Shown here: piece by piece, positions 1-11,609 of the stretch
Layout: every line of letters starts with the position of its first letter
Position numbering within the stretch: the stretch's first letter is position 1
Source: Ligustrum vulgare
Lineage: Eukaryota > Streptophyta > Magnoliopsida > Lamiales > Oleaceae
Direction of reading: 5' to 3'
Length of the DNA stretch: 64,000 nt
NCBI GenBank assembly: GCA_963555705.1
Contig: OY743170.1
Location: 26,846,862 to 26,910,861 of the forward strand
The notes under the pieces: model-generated
Databases searched by the model: none
Seen by the model: only the letters and a program-made list of their open reading frames with translations
Told to the model about the DNA's origin: nothing
Translations under genes and position numbers: made by a program

Positions 1-725
1 TACTTACGCTAAAAATGATCTTAAACAAAAAAATTTATAACTTTGAACATAAATTCAATTTAAACTGACTTGTTCCTTAAATGTTAAAGTTTACTCTTCT
101 ATACCGTTATCCCAAAATCCCAAAAATCACACATGTTGTTTAAATATTCATATACATATTCATGATCATATATACATACATTCACACCTCCATTTAATAT
201 TATAGCACATCAATTAACCAAAATTTCATAAGTTCCAAATCTAAAAATTTTCATAACCAAAATCTGAGTATGTGTAGATATATGCCCACAAAAATCTAAA
301 ATTTATATATTTACATACATCTATACATACATAATAATATACACATTCATATACATCAATACTCACACACATAAACATCATTTCGAAAATCAAACAAAAA
401 TTTAAAATCTAAAAATGTGAGAAAATACATATATACTTTCATTAAATCCCTATATACATCAATATATACATACAGATTCAACATATGAAATTGTGTATGT
501 GTGTGAGTGGGTGTGTGTGTAAACCCGTGTGTGCGCGGGTGTCAACACAATAAGATCGTGTGTGCGGTTTCGTGTGTGGGTGTGCGTGAGAGGGGAAGGG
601 GAAGGGGAAGGGTGGGTCTTACCGTGATGGGGTTGCTCGGTGGTGGTGATGATGATGGTGGTCGACGAACCAATGGAAGAGACTGAGAGAGAGCAAGATG
701 AGGGCGACCGAGAGAGGGAGAGCGG

Positions 726-798
<73 letters not shown>

Positions 799-1193
799 TG
801 AGTGAGGATATTAAGGGTAGGGTTAGATATAAACTTTTGGAATTTGCAAATCAGTCCCTCAAATCTCCTCTTTTGTTTAAGTCTATAAGTTCTATTTACC
901 CTCGATTGTCACTAAACTTTCCCCCCAAGTTTCAAATTAGCCTAATAAAATAGAAAATAACATGCTTAGGCAATAAAACAATTAATCACATAGAATTGCA
1001 CGTATATAATTAAAATAACCAATTTATAAACTTTCAAATTGGTACATTGATTGAGACGGCGTCCAAGTCCTTCCACTGCAAAATAATTCCAATTATAGAC
1101 ATTAAAGATCATAAATCTATAATTTATAATAACATTCACAACAATATTACGTGAAATCTAAAATTGCACGTAAAAATGAAAAGCGGTCTTACA
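1..1193 (-). mobile_element. 5' part of a Ty3-type LTR, running off the window edge
   Basis: Read on the minus strand from 1193 downward, this stretch follows the first ~1.2 kb of the LTR at 8699-11552. It begins TGTAAGACCGC (compare TGTAATACCGC), then matches the GTGGAAGG...GGACGCC block, the GAGGAGA-TTGAGGGACT block, the CCTACCCT block, a pyrimidine-rich stretch and a CA/GT-rich stretch, in the same order. No PPT is visible just outside the TG end at 1193, so it may be a 5' LTR or a solo LTR; the rest lies left of the window. The copy is clearly more diverged than the pair at 8.7 and 16.8 kb and carries an expanded AG repeat. Confidence 0.75.
729..796. repeat. (AG)n microsatellite
   Basis: Uninterrupted AG dinucleotide run of about 34 units. 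It lies in the pyrimidine-rich part (CT on the minus strand) of the LTR fragment, where the relatives at 9.1 and 17.2 kb have only short CTCTC runs, so it has expanded in this copy. Confidence 0.97.
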
Positions 1194-1619
1194 GTCATGG
1201 TGATGGTTTGAGGGTTGGGAGAAGCTGGCGTGGCATAGTTGTTGAAGGAAGGTGGTGGTGGTGGTGGTTTGCTGGGTGGGTGGAAATAAGAAAAAATAGG
1301 GGCATCATCGGAAGCCCCCTAGTGAAATCCTTGCATTTGAATGAAAAACATTTGTCAAATAAATTCATATTAAAATGTACAATCCTTTTTTTTCTTTTAA
1401 AATTTTTATTTTCCAATTTATTCGTTCCAGAAGCAAATTACTAGTCTCTATTTTTTCCGATTTATCTTATGAGCCTTTGAACCACATGCCCTGAGGGCTT
1501 TTAGTTCTTATTATTCATTGGATTGGACAGTTTCCAAGGTTTAGTGAAGTGGGTTATATCTGTGCAAATATAGTTATGACAGTAATATATTACATAGGAT
1601 GAATGCCACTTTCTTATAC
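1194..1619. other. no recognisable gene
   Basis: Contains a GGT-rich stretch (1245-1280) and an AT-rich tail. Short open frames exist on both strands, but they are low-complexity (runs of Trp or His from GGT/ACC repeats) and match no family I know. It may be the flank of the LTR that ends at 1193. Confidence 0.4.
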
Positions 1620-2270
1620 ATTATGATCTCCTAATGACCTTTGCAAATGATTTTTCGGCATGATATACATTAGTAATCTTGTGATTATTTTGTACCGATG
1701 CATTAGTCAATTTATTTTGTACCGACACATCCCTACTACATGTTGCAAAATAAATAAATAATTTTATTCGTCAAATTTGCCATTTATCTTTTTGGTTTCA
1801 TATAGTTAACAAAAATATTTTGCCATTTAGTGTACACAAAGGAGGAAAATGAAGAATAATTGACATTCTTTGTTACTGTCTTTCTTTGTTAGAATGTGAT
1901 TCAATGGGATTGATTCCCTAAAAGATCACTTAAATTTCATCCTTGTAGGATCATTACTATTGTACTGAAGGCATCTTTACAATATGTCGAATCAAATGTA
2001 GATAAAATAGTAGAAATATAGCTAGAAACTGAGAGCTTTCATCATTATTTTTTTGTTTGTTTTGTTGCTGAGGAGTAGAAAAATAGATACAAACTTGAGA
2101 GCTATAACATTATGATCTCCTAATGACCTTTGCAAATGATTTTTGGGGCATGCTCAAATATGGACCCTTATTTGAACGGAGTTTTATGTCAATTCCTATG
2201 ACAGGACAATATCTAATAAAAATGAACACGATATACATTAGTAATCTTGTGATTTTTTTGTACTGATGTA
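1620..2270 (+). repeat. diverged direct duplication
   Basis: A block at about 1621-1690 (TTATGATCTCCTAATGACC..., then GATATACATTAGTAATCTTG... and TTTTGTACCGATG) recurs at about 2109-2147 and 2228-2268. The second copy is split by about 80 extra bases. It lies directly upstream of the PIF/Harbinger ORF1 and could be part of that element's 5' region. Confidence 0.7.
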
Positions 2271-2341
2271 GTAGTCAAGTTACTTTTTTTATTTTCTTTA
2301 GAAGTTACATATTTTTCATAGAATTAATTTGCGTGAAGAAC

Positions 2342-3342
2342 ATGGGTGGTCACAAAGGTTCTACTACGACACCAATGCAATGGTCTGATAGAAATGAGAC
2401 TGCATTTATTCAATTTTGTTATGACTTCATGAAAGGGGAAAATTACAATGTTCTACATTCAAATCCGATGATTGGGGCAAGATCAATGATGAATTGCTTC
2501 GCATCACAAATGAAGATTATGGAATAGCATGACTAAAAGGTAAATGGAATCGTCTACACATTACTCATTGGTGCTTTTCTCAAATTATCGGCCATACTGG
2601 CGTCACGATCCACATACGAATAAAGTAAATGCTCTAGATGAAGTTTGGAAACATTTTTATACAATAATTCTTTCTCACATAGTTGAACATGATATATAAT
2701 TTAATTTCATGCACATATAAATATTAGTTGACATTGTTTTTTTTACATTATTCCAGCTAAACAAGACGGAGTACAAAATCATCAGGAGTAAGGGATGTCC
2801 ACATTATGAAACACTTGGAGAGCTGTTTGGCAGAACCATAGCAACAGGTGGACTGGGTAATGCCTCCACTCAACCTCCCCCTAAATCGGACGAAGAACGA
2901 GAAATAGAGGATGTATTTCTGACCAAGGGCGTGCATGTATGAGGTGAAAAAAATTGATGATGATGAAATAGAAAAACCTGGTTGGCGTCGTAAGGAACCT
3001 AAGATCAGTAAATCGGATAAGCTCGAGGCTTGTATGTAGCAGTGGTCATCCAAAATGAGTGCAAGAAATGATGAGAGTGAACTACGACAGGTTTACCTGA
3101 GAGAGAAGCTTGCACGACTCCAAGGAAAATCATCTCCTGGTACCAGTGATAATGAAGCAAGTAGTCAGGATCCATTTTCTCAATCTGTTTGCATGAAAAT
3201 CCTGAACAACATGGAAGGATTAAGTAATTAGATGTATGTGAAAGCCATGAAGGCATTCAAGGATCAAGATTTCAGGAAGCAATTTGTGATGGTGCCTGAA
3301 GAAAGGAGGATGCATGTGCTAGAGCTCCTGATGTCGTGTTAG
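2342..3342 (+). pseudogene. PIF/Harbinger ORF1 (Myb/SANT-like DNA-binding protein), disrupted
   Basis: In PIF/Harbinger elements ORF1 encodes a Myb/SANT-like protein that helps the transposase bind the element ends. Seen here: an N-terminal piece with WSDRNETAFIQFCYD, matching the start of the plant Myb/SANT-like domain (W...F...C); a middle piece with YETLGELFGRTIATGG, resembling the segment after that domain; and a C-terminal piece with ILNNMEGLSN and MYVKAMKAFKDQDFRKQF, resembling the conserved tail. The pieces are separated by stops (for example TAG at 2525 and TAG at 3229) and frame changes, and an AT-rich stretch at about 2680-2755 may be an intron. First ATG of the open piece is at 2342. 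The transposase lies 300 bp downstream on the same strand, the usual PIF arrangement. Not functional as it stands. Confidence 0.72.
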
Positions 3343-3637
3343 CAGTTTATTTTATTTAGGATTATGTTTGTGTGAGCAGTTTGTGCATTTGAAGGTGTTT
3401 CAGTTGGTCATGAATTATGTTATCCTTGTCATCGTCGTTGTTGTTGGTGGTGAAAACTTTCTTAATTTACTTTGAACATTATGTTTTAGTAACATGATCT
3501 GGGATCCTTATTGGAGTATGTAGTACTTCTTTTATATATGCTTTGTGCTCACCATCTTTTTCAGTAATTATTATCTATTTGGGATTCTGATTTGTTTATA
3601 GTACTTATTTTAATATTCTTTTGTGTTGACCATTAAA

Positions 3638-4978
3638 ATGAATAATGATTATGTTCGATTTGAGAAGGAAATGTCTGACTTGGAGTGCAGTTTGTCCGAT
3701 GACTCAAGTGACGAAGATCTATTTTCATTCATACAGGAAGATTTCGATTTATCGACAGACATGATAGGATGCCAGATATTAATAGCTTTGTCTGGAGGAG
3801 ATATCATCCTCAAGACACCCGGTAGAACATCAATACTGACGGGGAGGATGTACATTTATGAGATTTTGAATGGTCATCCAACTGTGTGCTAAAGTAATTT
3901 CCGAATGCAAAAGCACGTCTTTCAAAATTTCTGTGATATTTTAAAAGTAAAAGGTCTCTTGACAAATGGGAAGAAGGTGAGCATCAAGGAAAGGGTAGCA
4001 ATGTTTCTAATGATTATAGGGCACAGTACTCGTTACAGGCTAGTTGGTGATAGATTTCAACATGGAAATCACACAATACACAAGTGGTTTAAGCGAGTCT
4101 TACGTGCTGTTTGTCAGTTGGGAACTGAGTTAATACGCCTGATGAACTAGGGGGTTGAGCATGAGCGCATCTTGCAAAAGTATCCATAGTTTAAGAATTG
4201 TATTAGTGCAATTGATGGGACACATGTGGCTACTTGGGCACCGACATCGAGGCAAACAGCTCTTCGAGGAAGGAAAACAAATGTGACACAGAATGTAATG
4301 CTAGCATGCGATTTCGACATGAATTTAACATTTGTGTATGCCGGTTGGGAAGGTATTGCTAATGATTCTCGAGTATTCATTGACGCTGTTACAAATCCCG
4401 CAAACGGATTTTCAATGCCACGTGAAGGTATATTATATTACTTTTTACATCTTTTAGGAATATATGCTTCACACATGACTTTAAATCGTATTAATTTTAT
4501 AACTGTAGATGAATGGTACCTAGTTGATGCTGGTTACCCAAACATTCCTGGTTTTCTTGCCCCATATCGAGGACGTCGCTATTATTTACATGATTATGCT
4601 GGGAGAGGAAGACTGCAAGGAAAGGAAGAGTTATTCAATTATCGACACTCCTCGTGTCGTAACATAATCGAGCGTAGTATTGGGGTGTTGAAAGCCAGGT
4701 TTCCTATTCTGAAGTTAATTAACAATTTTCCTCTTATTAGGCAAAGGTACATCCCTACTGCGTGTTGCATAATACATAACTTCATTCGTCAAGAACACGC
4801 ATTAGACGAGTTGTTCACAGAATATTCAGTGGAGAATATGATTTTTGATGATGTGCCTGAATCAAGTGATGCTCGAGAACCCATACAGTTTGATGCAAGC
4901 CAAACAGCTCAAATGGGACAGGTGCGCGAAGAAATTGCTAATCAAATGTGGACTGATTACTCCACAAGGTTAAGATGA
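3638..4978 (+). pseudogene. PIF/Harbinger DDE transposase, broken by three stops
   Basis: Cut-and-paste transposase of the DDE_Tnp_4 (plant PIF/Harbinger) type. One frame runs from ATG 3638 to the stop at 4976-4978 with family landmarks in order: RTSILTGRMYIYEILNGHP, a helix-turn-helix-like stretch around VKGLLTNGKKVSIKERVAMF, AIDGTHVATWAP (first catalytic Asp), FVYAGWEGIANDSRVF (second Asp), WYLVDAGYPNIPGFLAPYRG, FNYRHSSCRNIIERSIG (catalytic Glu) and FPLIRQRYIPTACCIIHNFIR. Three in-frame stops interrupt it: TAA 3890, TAG 4148 and TAG 4187. Bases 4428-4508 look like an unspliced 81-bp GT...AG intron, since the family motif continues directly across it and the inserted residues match nothing. 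The length after splicing fits the family. Confidence 0.88.
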
Positions 4979-5373
4979 CTTTTAAATTTATTTTGTTTAG
5001 TCAAACTCTGTATGAGTAGTTAGAGTTACATGTATTGTGGAAGTAATTTGGACATGAATATTATGTTGTTAATTTCTTATAATATTTTTTTTTTGAGTTG
5101 AACATTAACAACATTATTAAGTAGTCCAAGAAATAGTTAAACAATATAGATTGTTTAATTTAATTCAGAAGAAAATTCATCGAAAATAGTATAAGTAGTA
5201 TTCTGCAAAATTTCAAGCAGAACGTGTTTTTCAGCTTTTCATTTTCAGAAACAGTTTTCAGAAATGACAAACCAAACGTAATTTCAGCAACATTGAAAAT
5301 AAAACTAAAAACAGGAAACTCAAAATATTTTCCAAAATGAAAATACAAAATAAAATACAAACCTAACGCCACC
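4979..5373 (+). mobile_element. probable 3' end of the PIF/Harbinger element
   Basis: AT-rich, non-coding. Read on the minus strand, the stretch ending at 5373 starts GGTGGCGTTAGGTTTG, GG-initiated like Harbinger TIRs, and is followed outside by TAA, a possible 3-bp target duplication. I could not find a matching left TIR, so this boundary is inferred. Confidence 0.4.
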
Positions 5374-5494
5374 TAAGCTTTAGTAGTTTTATTTAAGTTT
5401 TGAGACTACTTAGTGTTGTGGTTGTTCGTTTGGTTATTTATATCACATTTCAGGCAGTGACGAGGATGTTGGAAAAGCCTATCAACCATTCAAG

Positions 5495-5648
5495 AATTAT
5501 ATGAATTGGAGATGTTCATTATTATATGAGTGAAGTAATTATTTTAAGAAGCTTAGCATTTATTTAAATTATATTAATTCTAAAGCTTTTATGATATGTA
5601 TTTTAATGGTGTTATCTAAAATTATATGAATTGGAGATGTTCATTATT
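5495..5648 (+). repeat. 29-bp direct repeat
   Basis: AATTATATGAATTGGAGATG... occurs at 5495-5523 and again at 5620-5648, identical over 29 bases and about 125 bp apart. It lies just left of the MITE that starts at 5658. Confidence 0.9.
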
Positions 5649-5657
5649 TTTCACTTA

Positions 5658-6178
5658 GGCTGTGTTTGACCGCCTCTTTTTTATATGGAAAATGTATTTT
5701 CCATGTCATTTTCCAGCTTTTGTCCCTTTTGATTGCATTTATTTTCCCTAGAAATTGTTTTCTACCTTGGAATTACGTGATCTCTTTTTCCATGGACTTG
5801 AGGGAAACAAATTTTTATGAATTTGGTGGTAAAATATTTTTCATCTCTTGTGTGGAAACTGATTTTTATCTCATTTGGTGTTTTTTTTAATTGGCTTATT
5901 TTTCTAGAAATTAACAGTATTGTTTATCAAGTACAAATGTGCAAAAAATAATAAATATTTTTTTTTATTAAAATAGCTCAATTATGCCAATTTTTTCATG
6001 AAAAATAATGCCAATTAAACAATAAAACTTGAAAAATTTCTAACTTTTTCATCTACAAAATTAATCCAATTAAACACCTCCAATTTATATTTTCCATGAA
6101 AATAATTTTCAAGCAATTCAATTCCTTGAAAATTATTTTCTTTTCACACATTTTCCATCTTTTCAATCAAACAGACCC
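5658..6178. mobile_element. Tourist-like (PIF/Harbinger) MITE, 521 bp
   Basis: The left end GGCTGTGTTTGACCG and the right end (reverse complement GGGTCTGTTTGATTG) form imperfect terminal inverted repeats, flanked by TTA at 5655-5657 and TTA at 6179-6181, the 3-bp duplication typical of PIF/Harbinger. The inside is AT-rich with no conserved frame, and TTTTCCATG-type motifs near both ends extend the inverted symmetry. The open frame at 5666-5890 is chance. Confidence 0.8.
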
Positions 6179-6181
6179 TTA

Positions 6182-7424
6182 TAACATGATTTTTAGAATA
6201 AAGTTGATTTTTATAAGTAACCAGTTCTTTTTGAAAGTTTTATTTAGTTCAGTTAGATCATTTCAATTTCATTGACATATTATATCAGCATTATATATCT
6301 AGATGATTTAAAGTGTATTTTAAAAACCATAAAAAACTATTAGGTGATTTTACCTTAGTTTACAATGATGTGAATGCATTTCCATGGTATATGATCATAT
6401 ATGGTTATTTAACCCATTCTACAATATTGTGAATGTTTTTCCATAGTGTATGACCAGAATATATACTTCGGACAGCTCTACGTAAGTATGAACAGAATTT
6501 CATAATTTCAAAATCACTGAATTTTAGAATTATCATATTATAAATAGCCTTATCATGCACATCGATATTATTCTATACATACATATGGCTATTCGGGTAC
6601 CTTTTGGATTGATTTTTCAATATTATTATAATTTATCATATGTTAGATTATAAAATTCAATTATTTAGCTTAAAGAATAAAAGTTTTAGCTTATAGTATT
6701 GTGAAATGATATTTTTACTCATATTTTCATTGATATAAGATTACTTATAATCATATATCTTATAGTTGCTTATTTAGAATAAAGAGTAAAGAGTTTTATG
6801 ATTCAATCGTGTTTCAATCATGAAGGTGTGTATTCAAATTATAAAATAAGTAAAACTTTTCCAGTAAATGTGTATAAATGGTAAAAGCATATTTATTTTC
6901 GAATTTTCAACTCACTGAGTTACAAACTTGGATTATAATGACTTGAAAATTTTGAAGTTCCTCATTATCCATTATGGTGTAGTAAAAGTATTTATACAAC
7001 TTATTTCACTATTGTAGAATTTAAAGAAAGAAAAATGAGAATATTAATAAAATGAAAAGTTATAATAAAAATGTTTTTAAATGCTTATTTTCCAAGAACC
7101 CATTTGATTACTTTCAACCTCCTTTTAATACAAGTGATATACGCGCGGGCAAATTTTCAAAACAATATTTGAGAATGTGAAAAATATTTTTAAGTTCGAT
7201 CAATGGATCGTCTTTGGTAAATTTTTAAAGTCAGTACCTTACCGAATGACCATGAAATATTTTTTGAGTGGCCTACTTCGACAAGTCATAAATTCCTCCT
7301 ATGTTATCTATTTCTTGCATCATAAGTTATATGAGAAAGTATGCTGTAAGTACTTTGAAATAGTAACTAGAACTCAAGATTTCGACTTCATTTGATATCT
7401 TGAATCTGAGCGCAAACCTTGTCC
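6182..7424. other. no recognisable gene
   Basis: Low-complexity AT-rich DNA. No frame with recognisable domains, no clear terminal repeats. Short frames (for example 7177-7395) show no family resemblance. Confidence 0.4.
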
Positions 7425-7659
7425 TGTAAAACTTAAATTTGATAATTTCTAAAGCATGAGGTACACACCTAGCCACGACTACACTTGTATCCTTTATTAG
7501 TCATCCAATCTAAAAATAACACCTCTTGCTTGCTTGATCTGCCACATCAGGCATTGTACATAAAATCCTCATTTTTAATTCTAAAAAATTTAAATCCGCT
7601 AAGGAAGGAATATCATGTGGACGGTCTTCCTTTCATTTGTTGTGCATCCATATTGTTCC

Positions 7660-7668
7660 TATAAATAG
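7660..7668 (+). promoter_or_regulatory. TATA-box-like TATAAATAG
   Basis: A canonical plant TATA motif followed within ~30-60 bp by a plausible transcript start region. In this context it most likely belongs to an LTR promoter; no downstream gene is intact. Confidence 0.4.
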
Positions 7669-8262
7669 CCAAACCTTCAGAGTGAAATGGTACACCAAAA
7701 TGAAGCCAAGAAACATTAGAAAGAAACATCCTTCCTCCAAAATTCTAGAATTTAGGGTTAGGATTAGGTTTGAATATTTTGTTAGGATCAAGATATGTTA
7801 ATATAATAACATGATCTTGATACCATAAATGAAATTATACAACATCAAATAAATATAAAATTCAGTAATTAAAGTTTTGAAGTGCATAATCGACTGCATA
7901 TATCGATGTCTTCAAAGAAAGTATTGATACATGAAGCATGCAGATGAACATATATCGATACCTCTTCATAGAGAATCGAAACTTATGTAAGCAAAATGTA
8001 AAGGGCTTTTAGACATTCCTGGATCAAGGTGAGTTGGATATGTTTATTTAGCTATTTGATATAAGTTAAATATGTTTATTGTATGTTTTATTACAAGTAA
8101 ACTTAATATTTCATATATAGCTTCAATATTTTTATTATAACATTGCTAACCTTATCTTGACGCTAACATTACTTCATACCATTATCCACTTCGTTAACGT
8201 AAAATAACGATTAACAAAGTTTACTATCACTAACCTCATTTTAACTCCAATATATTCTTGTT

Positions 8263-8560
8263 AATACATATACGGATGTGGTATAACTTTTGGTGGTATA
8301 ACCCAACCATTGTTATGTTTATTATTGTTCCAAATATGTATATACGAATGTGGTATAACCCTCGTGGTAGTATAATCCCAACACTATTGTCTTTATAAAT
8401 ACTGTTGTTAATATGTTTTTAGGATGCGGCATAACCCCGTGGCAGTATAACCCCAACACTACTACATTTTTTATTTATTGTTGTTAATATGTATATAGGG
8501 ATATGACATTACCCCATGGAGGTATAACTCCAATATTGTTCTTAATATGTAGTCTACTTG
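8263..8560 (+). repeat. tandem repeat, ~76-bp unit, about four copies
   Basis: Units begin AATA(T/C)..TAT..GGATG(T/C)GG(T/C)ATAAC and continue with GTGG..GTATAACCCCAACA. Unit starts are at about 8263, 8333, 8410 and 8486, so spacing is 70-77 bp. Copies are diverged by point changes and small gaps. Confidence 0.85.
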
Positions 8561-8693
8561 ATTATATGAATATGAAAAATAGGTAATAAAATTAATGTGA
8601 ATTAAAAGGGTCATAAAAATGATTAACTTGATCTAACGAGCTAAAACACTAACCAATATTATTTGGATATTTTGATTAATACTTGTTCTTGTT

Positions 8694-8698
8694 TATGT
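8694..8698 (+). repeat. target site duplication TATGT (left)
   Basis: TATGT sits directly outside the TG of the 5' LTR and recurs at 19653-19657 directly outside the CA of the 3' LTR. This proves that 8699-19652 is one insertion. Confidence 0.95.
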
Positions 8699-11552
8699 TG
8701 TAATACCGCCTTCACATATACATGCTTTCTTGAATTTCACGTATTATTCTATTGATGTCCTTATAATTCATTAATTGATATTATTATAATTGATAAATTG
8801 AGTTATTTTGTAGTGGAAGGATCTGGACGCCATAACGATCAATGTGCCAATTAGAAAATTTATAAATTTTTCGTCTAATTATATGCCTAATTGTTTATTT
8901 TAAATTGCTAAGTATGCTTATTTCAAGTTATTTGCAATTTAAAATTTGTAAATGACCAAAATACATTTAGTTTGAAATTGGTGTAAAGTTTAATGGCACC
9001 TTGATATTAATTTAAATTTGTTCACTTAATTACAATAAAGAGGAGAATTGAGGGACTAATGTGCAATTTTTGAAAGAATAAAATTAAAATCCTACCCTAA
9101 ACCTCTCAGCCCTCTCTCTCATTCCCTCACTTAGTTTACGCACCCGACTCCTCTCTCGACTTCTCCCTCTCCCTCGGTTTCTCCCCTTTCACCACCGGCC
9201 AGCTCGCCGGAGCACCATCGGCCACCACCACCAACCCACGGTAGCACTCTTATTCCCCTCCCTTCCCGATGACACACCCGCACGGGGGTTTACACGCTGT
9301 GCACACATCGCGCGCGCGCGCGCACACACACACATATTGTGTATATAATCATGTTTGTATGTATATGTCTGTGTGTAATCTTGACTAAAATTCCAGATTT
9401 CCAATTTTGTTGAATTTCGAATTTTTCTGTTAAAAATTGGAGATTCGATGGTGTGATTTTGTATGTATATGGAATACATGTATCTATTTATGAAATTTCG
9501 AATTTTATAGAAATTTTCAGATTTCGAAATTCCTTAATTAGTAGTTTAATTTAATTGTTTACTTTAGTTTTAAGTTAGAAATTATAATTTTACAAATTTT
9601 GGGGAGAATTATATAAATGGTTATATTAATTTTAAGATTTTGTAGTTAATTAGCAGATTATGAGAATTTAGATTAAATTGTTAGTTGACCACCATTGTGA
9701 GAAATTTCAAATTTTTAAATGATGAAGTTGTTTAATGGATTCTTTGTTGGTTTAATGTTGTTTTAAATTGGAAATTTTCAAATTTAGGATTTCTAGTAAT
9801 GATGTGGTTTTAATTGAATTTTAATGTATATACTTGACTTATAATTGCTATTTTCAGACTTTTCAAATTTATGAAATTTGTAGTTTAGTTAACTATTCAT
9901 GTAAGGTTTGAATAAATGGTGATTTTCAAATTTATGAATAGTTAGAATGCTAATTGCTATTGTCCTTGTGAAATTTAAGTTGTGATGAATATTCCATAGC
10001 TTTGACCTTTGTGTAATTTGATAAATTATATTTCAATTTTTGCCATAGAAGTTAATCTCTTATTTCTAATGTATTATGGTCTGTATTTGACATAGCTTAA
10101 AATCCCATTTGTTTTGAATTGTAAGTCACATGGAAGCCTCAACCTCATTTAGAAGTGTTAAATGTGATTTTTGAACTAAAAGTATATTTTATTAAATGAA
10201 TGGATATAAATTAGGATTTTTTTGGGGCACATTGACGTCACGGGCAGCCGAGGCTTCTCCACTTGCAAATCTAGATAACGGTAAATATTAAGGACGTCAA
10301 GTAAGTAAACTTCCCCCCTATTTTTATCAAAGTTGAATGTAAATGTGAAATTAATGTGTAAATGACTCTCTTGCAATTCACTTGCTTTGATGAATTTCGT
10401 TTACATTATGAAAGTATGTGCTATTAAGAAGAATGTTCAAGTATGCACGTTATCATGTCATTGCATCATCAAACATGCATTGGCATCGAAATTGAGAAGT
10501 CAAATGTTTTTAAGTGAAATAAATGTACCAAGGTGCAAATTTGTTCAAAAGTTATGTATCCCAAGTTTTTAAGAAAGAATTGGTGTACTTCTAGTTCATG
10601 AAAGATGCGAGTGGGAAATGTGGGGCGGGGGACCAGCGTACCCGAATTAAGTCGCTTTGCGACGGAATGTCCAACCGCTTTACGTTGGACTGTTAAACCG
10701 CTTCGCGGTGGGAAAGTGAATGTTAAACCGCTTTGCGGTGAAAATGTGAATGCTAATTTAGTTCCAAATAAGAATTGCCCACTGTTATCTGATTGACTAA
10801 ATGATACATCAAGTGAGCTCATGATGGAAATGAAGTAAAAGTTTTGAAATGTTAAGTGAAAGTTTGAAAAGTTTGAAAGTTGTGAAAGGTTAAAGTGAAT
10901 GGGGATACATATTTCAAATTATTTTAGAGCATTTCATGTCATAAGCATGCATCACTTGCACGAAGTTTGCTTACTGAGCTTTAGCTCACCCCAATCCCTC
11001 TACAATATTTCAGGTGATGAAAGCTAGATGCGACGAGGAGAGCATTTGGTGGCAGACTCAGGCTATACTGCTTCAAATTTTATAAATATAGTTAAATTAG
11101 AATTTACTCAAGTTTTGCATTAATTATTTCTTAATTCATTTATTATTGATAATTGTTTTGGTTGAAATTAGTTTAAATGAGTTATGGCATTTTTATATTG
11201 GTTATATTATCACTTATTTCACTTAATTGAAACTTATTAATGTAAAATGTTGTGTTGAGGAGTTTGGGGACTGAATTTGAAATAGTGCGGTGATGTGGGA
11301 GTCTGATGTAGAATTGGAGTTGAATGTTGAATGTTGGATTTTATTTGAGTTTAGTTTTATGTTGTAAAATGGTTTTGATGTCCCCCTGTACGTTGGTTAA
11401 GTCCAATTTATAGAGGAGTGTCTCTCGAAATTTTGTAGGATTTTAAAATAGAAAATGAACATTTTAGTATTTTAAAATGTTTTTATTTCCGCGTTAAAAG
11501 TAAAGGGAAGTTAACATGCCTAGGTTTAATATTTTGAACTTGGGGTGTTACA
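8699..11552 (+). repeat. 5' LTR (2854 bp)
   Basis: Starts TGTAATACC and ends GGTGTTACA; matches 16789-19652 end to end with scattered substitutions and a few indels. Includes a CT-rich tract, a (CG)n/(CA)n stretch around 9310-9335 and a cluster of short stem-loops at 10651-10739. Open frames inside (for example 10176-10376, 10469-10822, 10605-10796) recur in the other LTR only because the LTRs are copies; they do not look like genes. Confidence 0.95.
10651..10739 (+). repeat. cluster of four short GC-rich stem-loops in the LTR
   Basis: GTCGC-TTT-GCGAC (10651-10663), CCAAC...GTTGG (10671-10688), ACCGC-TTC-GCGGT (10697-10709) and ACCGC-TTT-GCGGT (10727-10739). The last two are in exact 30-bp tandem register with the spacer GGGAAAGTGAATGTTAA. 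Three of the four are perfect 5-bp stems with 3-base loops. The first three are preserved in the 3' LTR at 18751-18809; the fourth is mutated there. Confidence 0.9.
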
Positions 11553-11557
11553 GTTTG

Positions 11558-11570
11558 TGGCATCAGAGCT
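11558..11570 (+). other. primer-binding site, tRNA-Met type
   Basis: TGGCATCAGAGCT, five bases after the 5' LTR end. Differs by one base from the usual plant TGGTATCAGAGC complementary to initiator tRNA-Met. Confidence 0.85.
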
Positions 11571-11609
11571 AAGAGTTTTAAAAGCGATTCTGCAGACTTT
11601 AAAACCTTA

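Larger units (their letters stand above)
7425..8698 (+). mobile_element. possible 5' LTR of the older Ty3 element (left part)
   Basis: Contains TATAAATAG at 7660-7668 with a leader-like stretch behind it, then AT-rich repeats, which is LTR-like organisation. A possible start is TGTAAAAC near 7425, with weak resemblance to the LTR-like sequence after the old element's pol at 23152. The segment is cut at 8698 by the complete Ty3 element and resumes at 19653. The 8.63-8.69 kb stretch resembles 19.91-19.98 kb (GATCTAA...; ACTTGT(T/A)CTTGTTTATGT), tying the two flanks together. The LTR assignment is inference. Confidence 0.4.

Noticed and set aside
1151..1444. 97-codon frame and its antisense 1195-1416
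   Set aside because: Driven by GGT/ACC repeats (Trp or His runs); no family resemblance.
8263..8560. Centromeric or subtelomeric satellite
   Set aside because: Only about four diverged units, embedded in an LTR-like flank; no telomere repeat.
9310..9335. (CG)n(CA)n stretch as a Z-DNA regulatory element
   Set aside because: Short and variable between the two LTRs (interrupted at 17408-17430); no support beyond composition.
10176..10822. Open frames repeated at 10176-10822 and 18276-18922 as possible conserved genes
   Set aside because: They lie inside the two LTR copies and are alike because LTRs are copies; no domain, low-quality composition, several overlapping frames.
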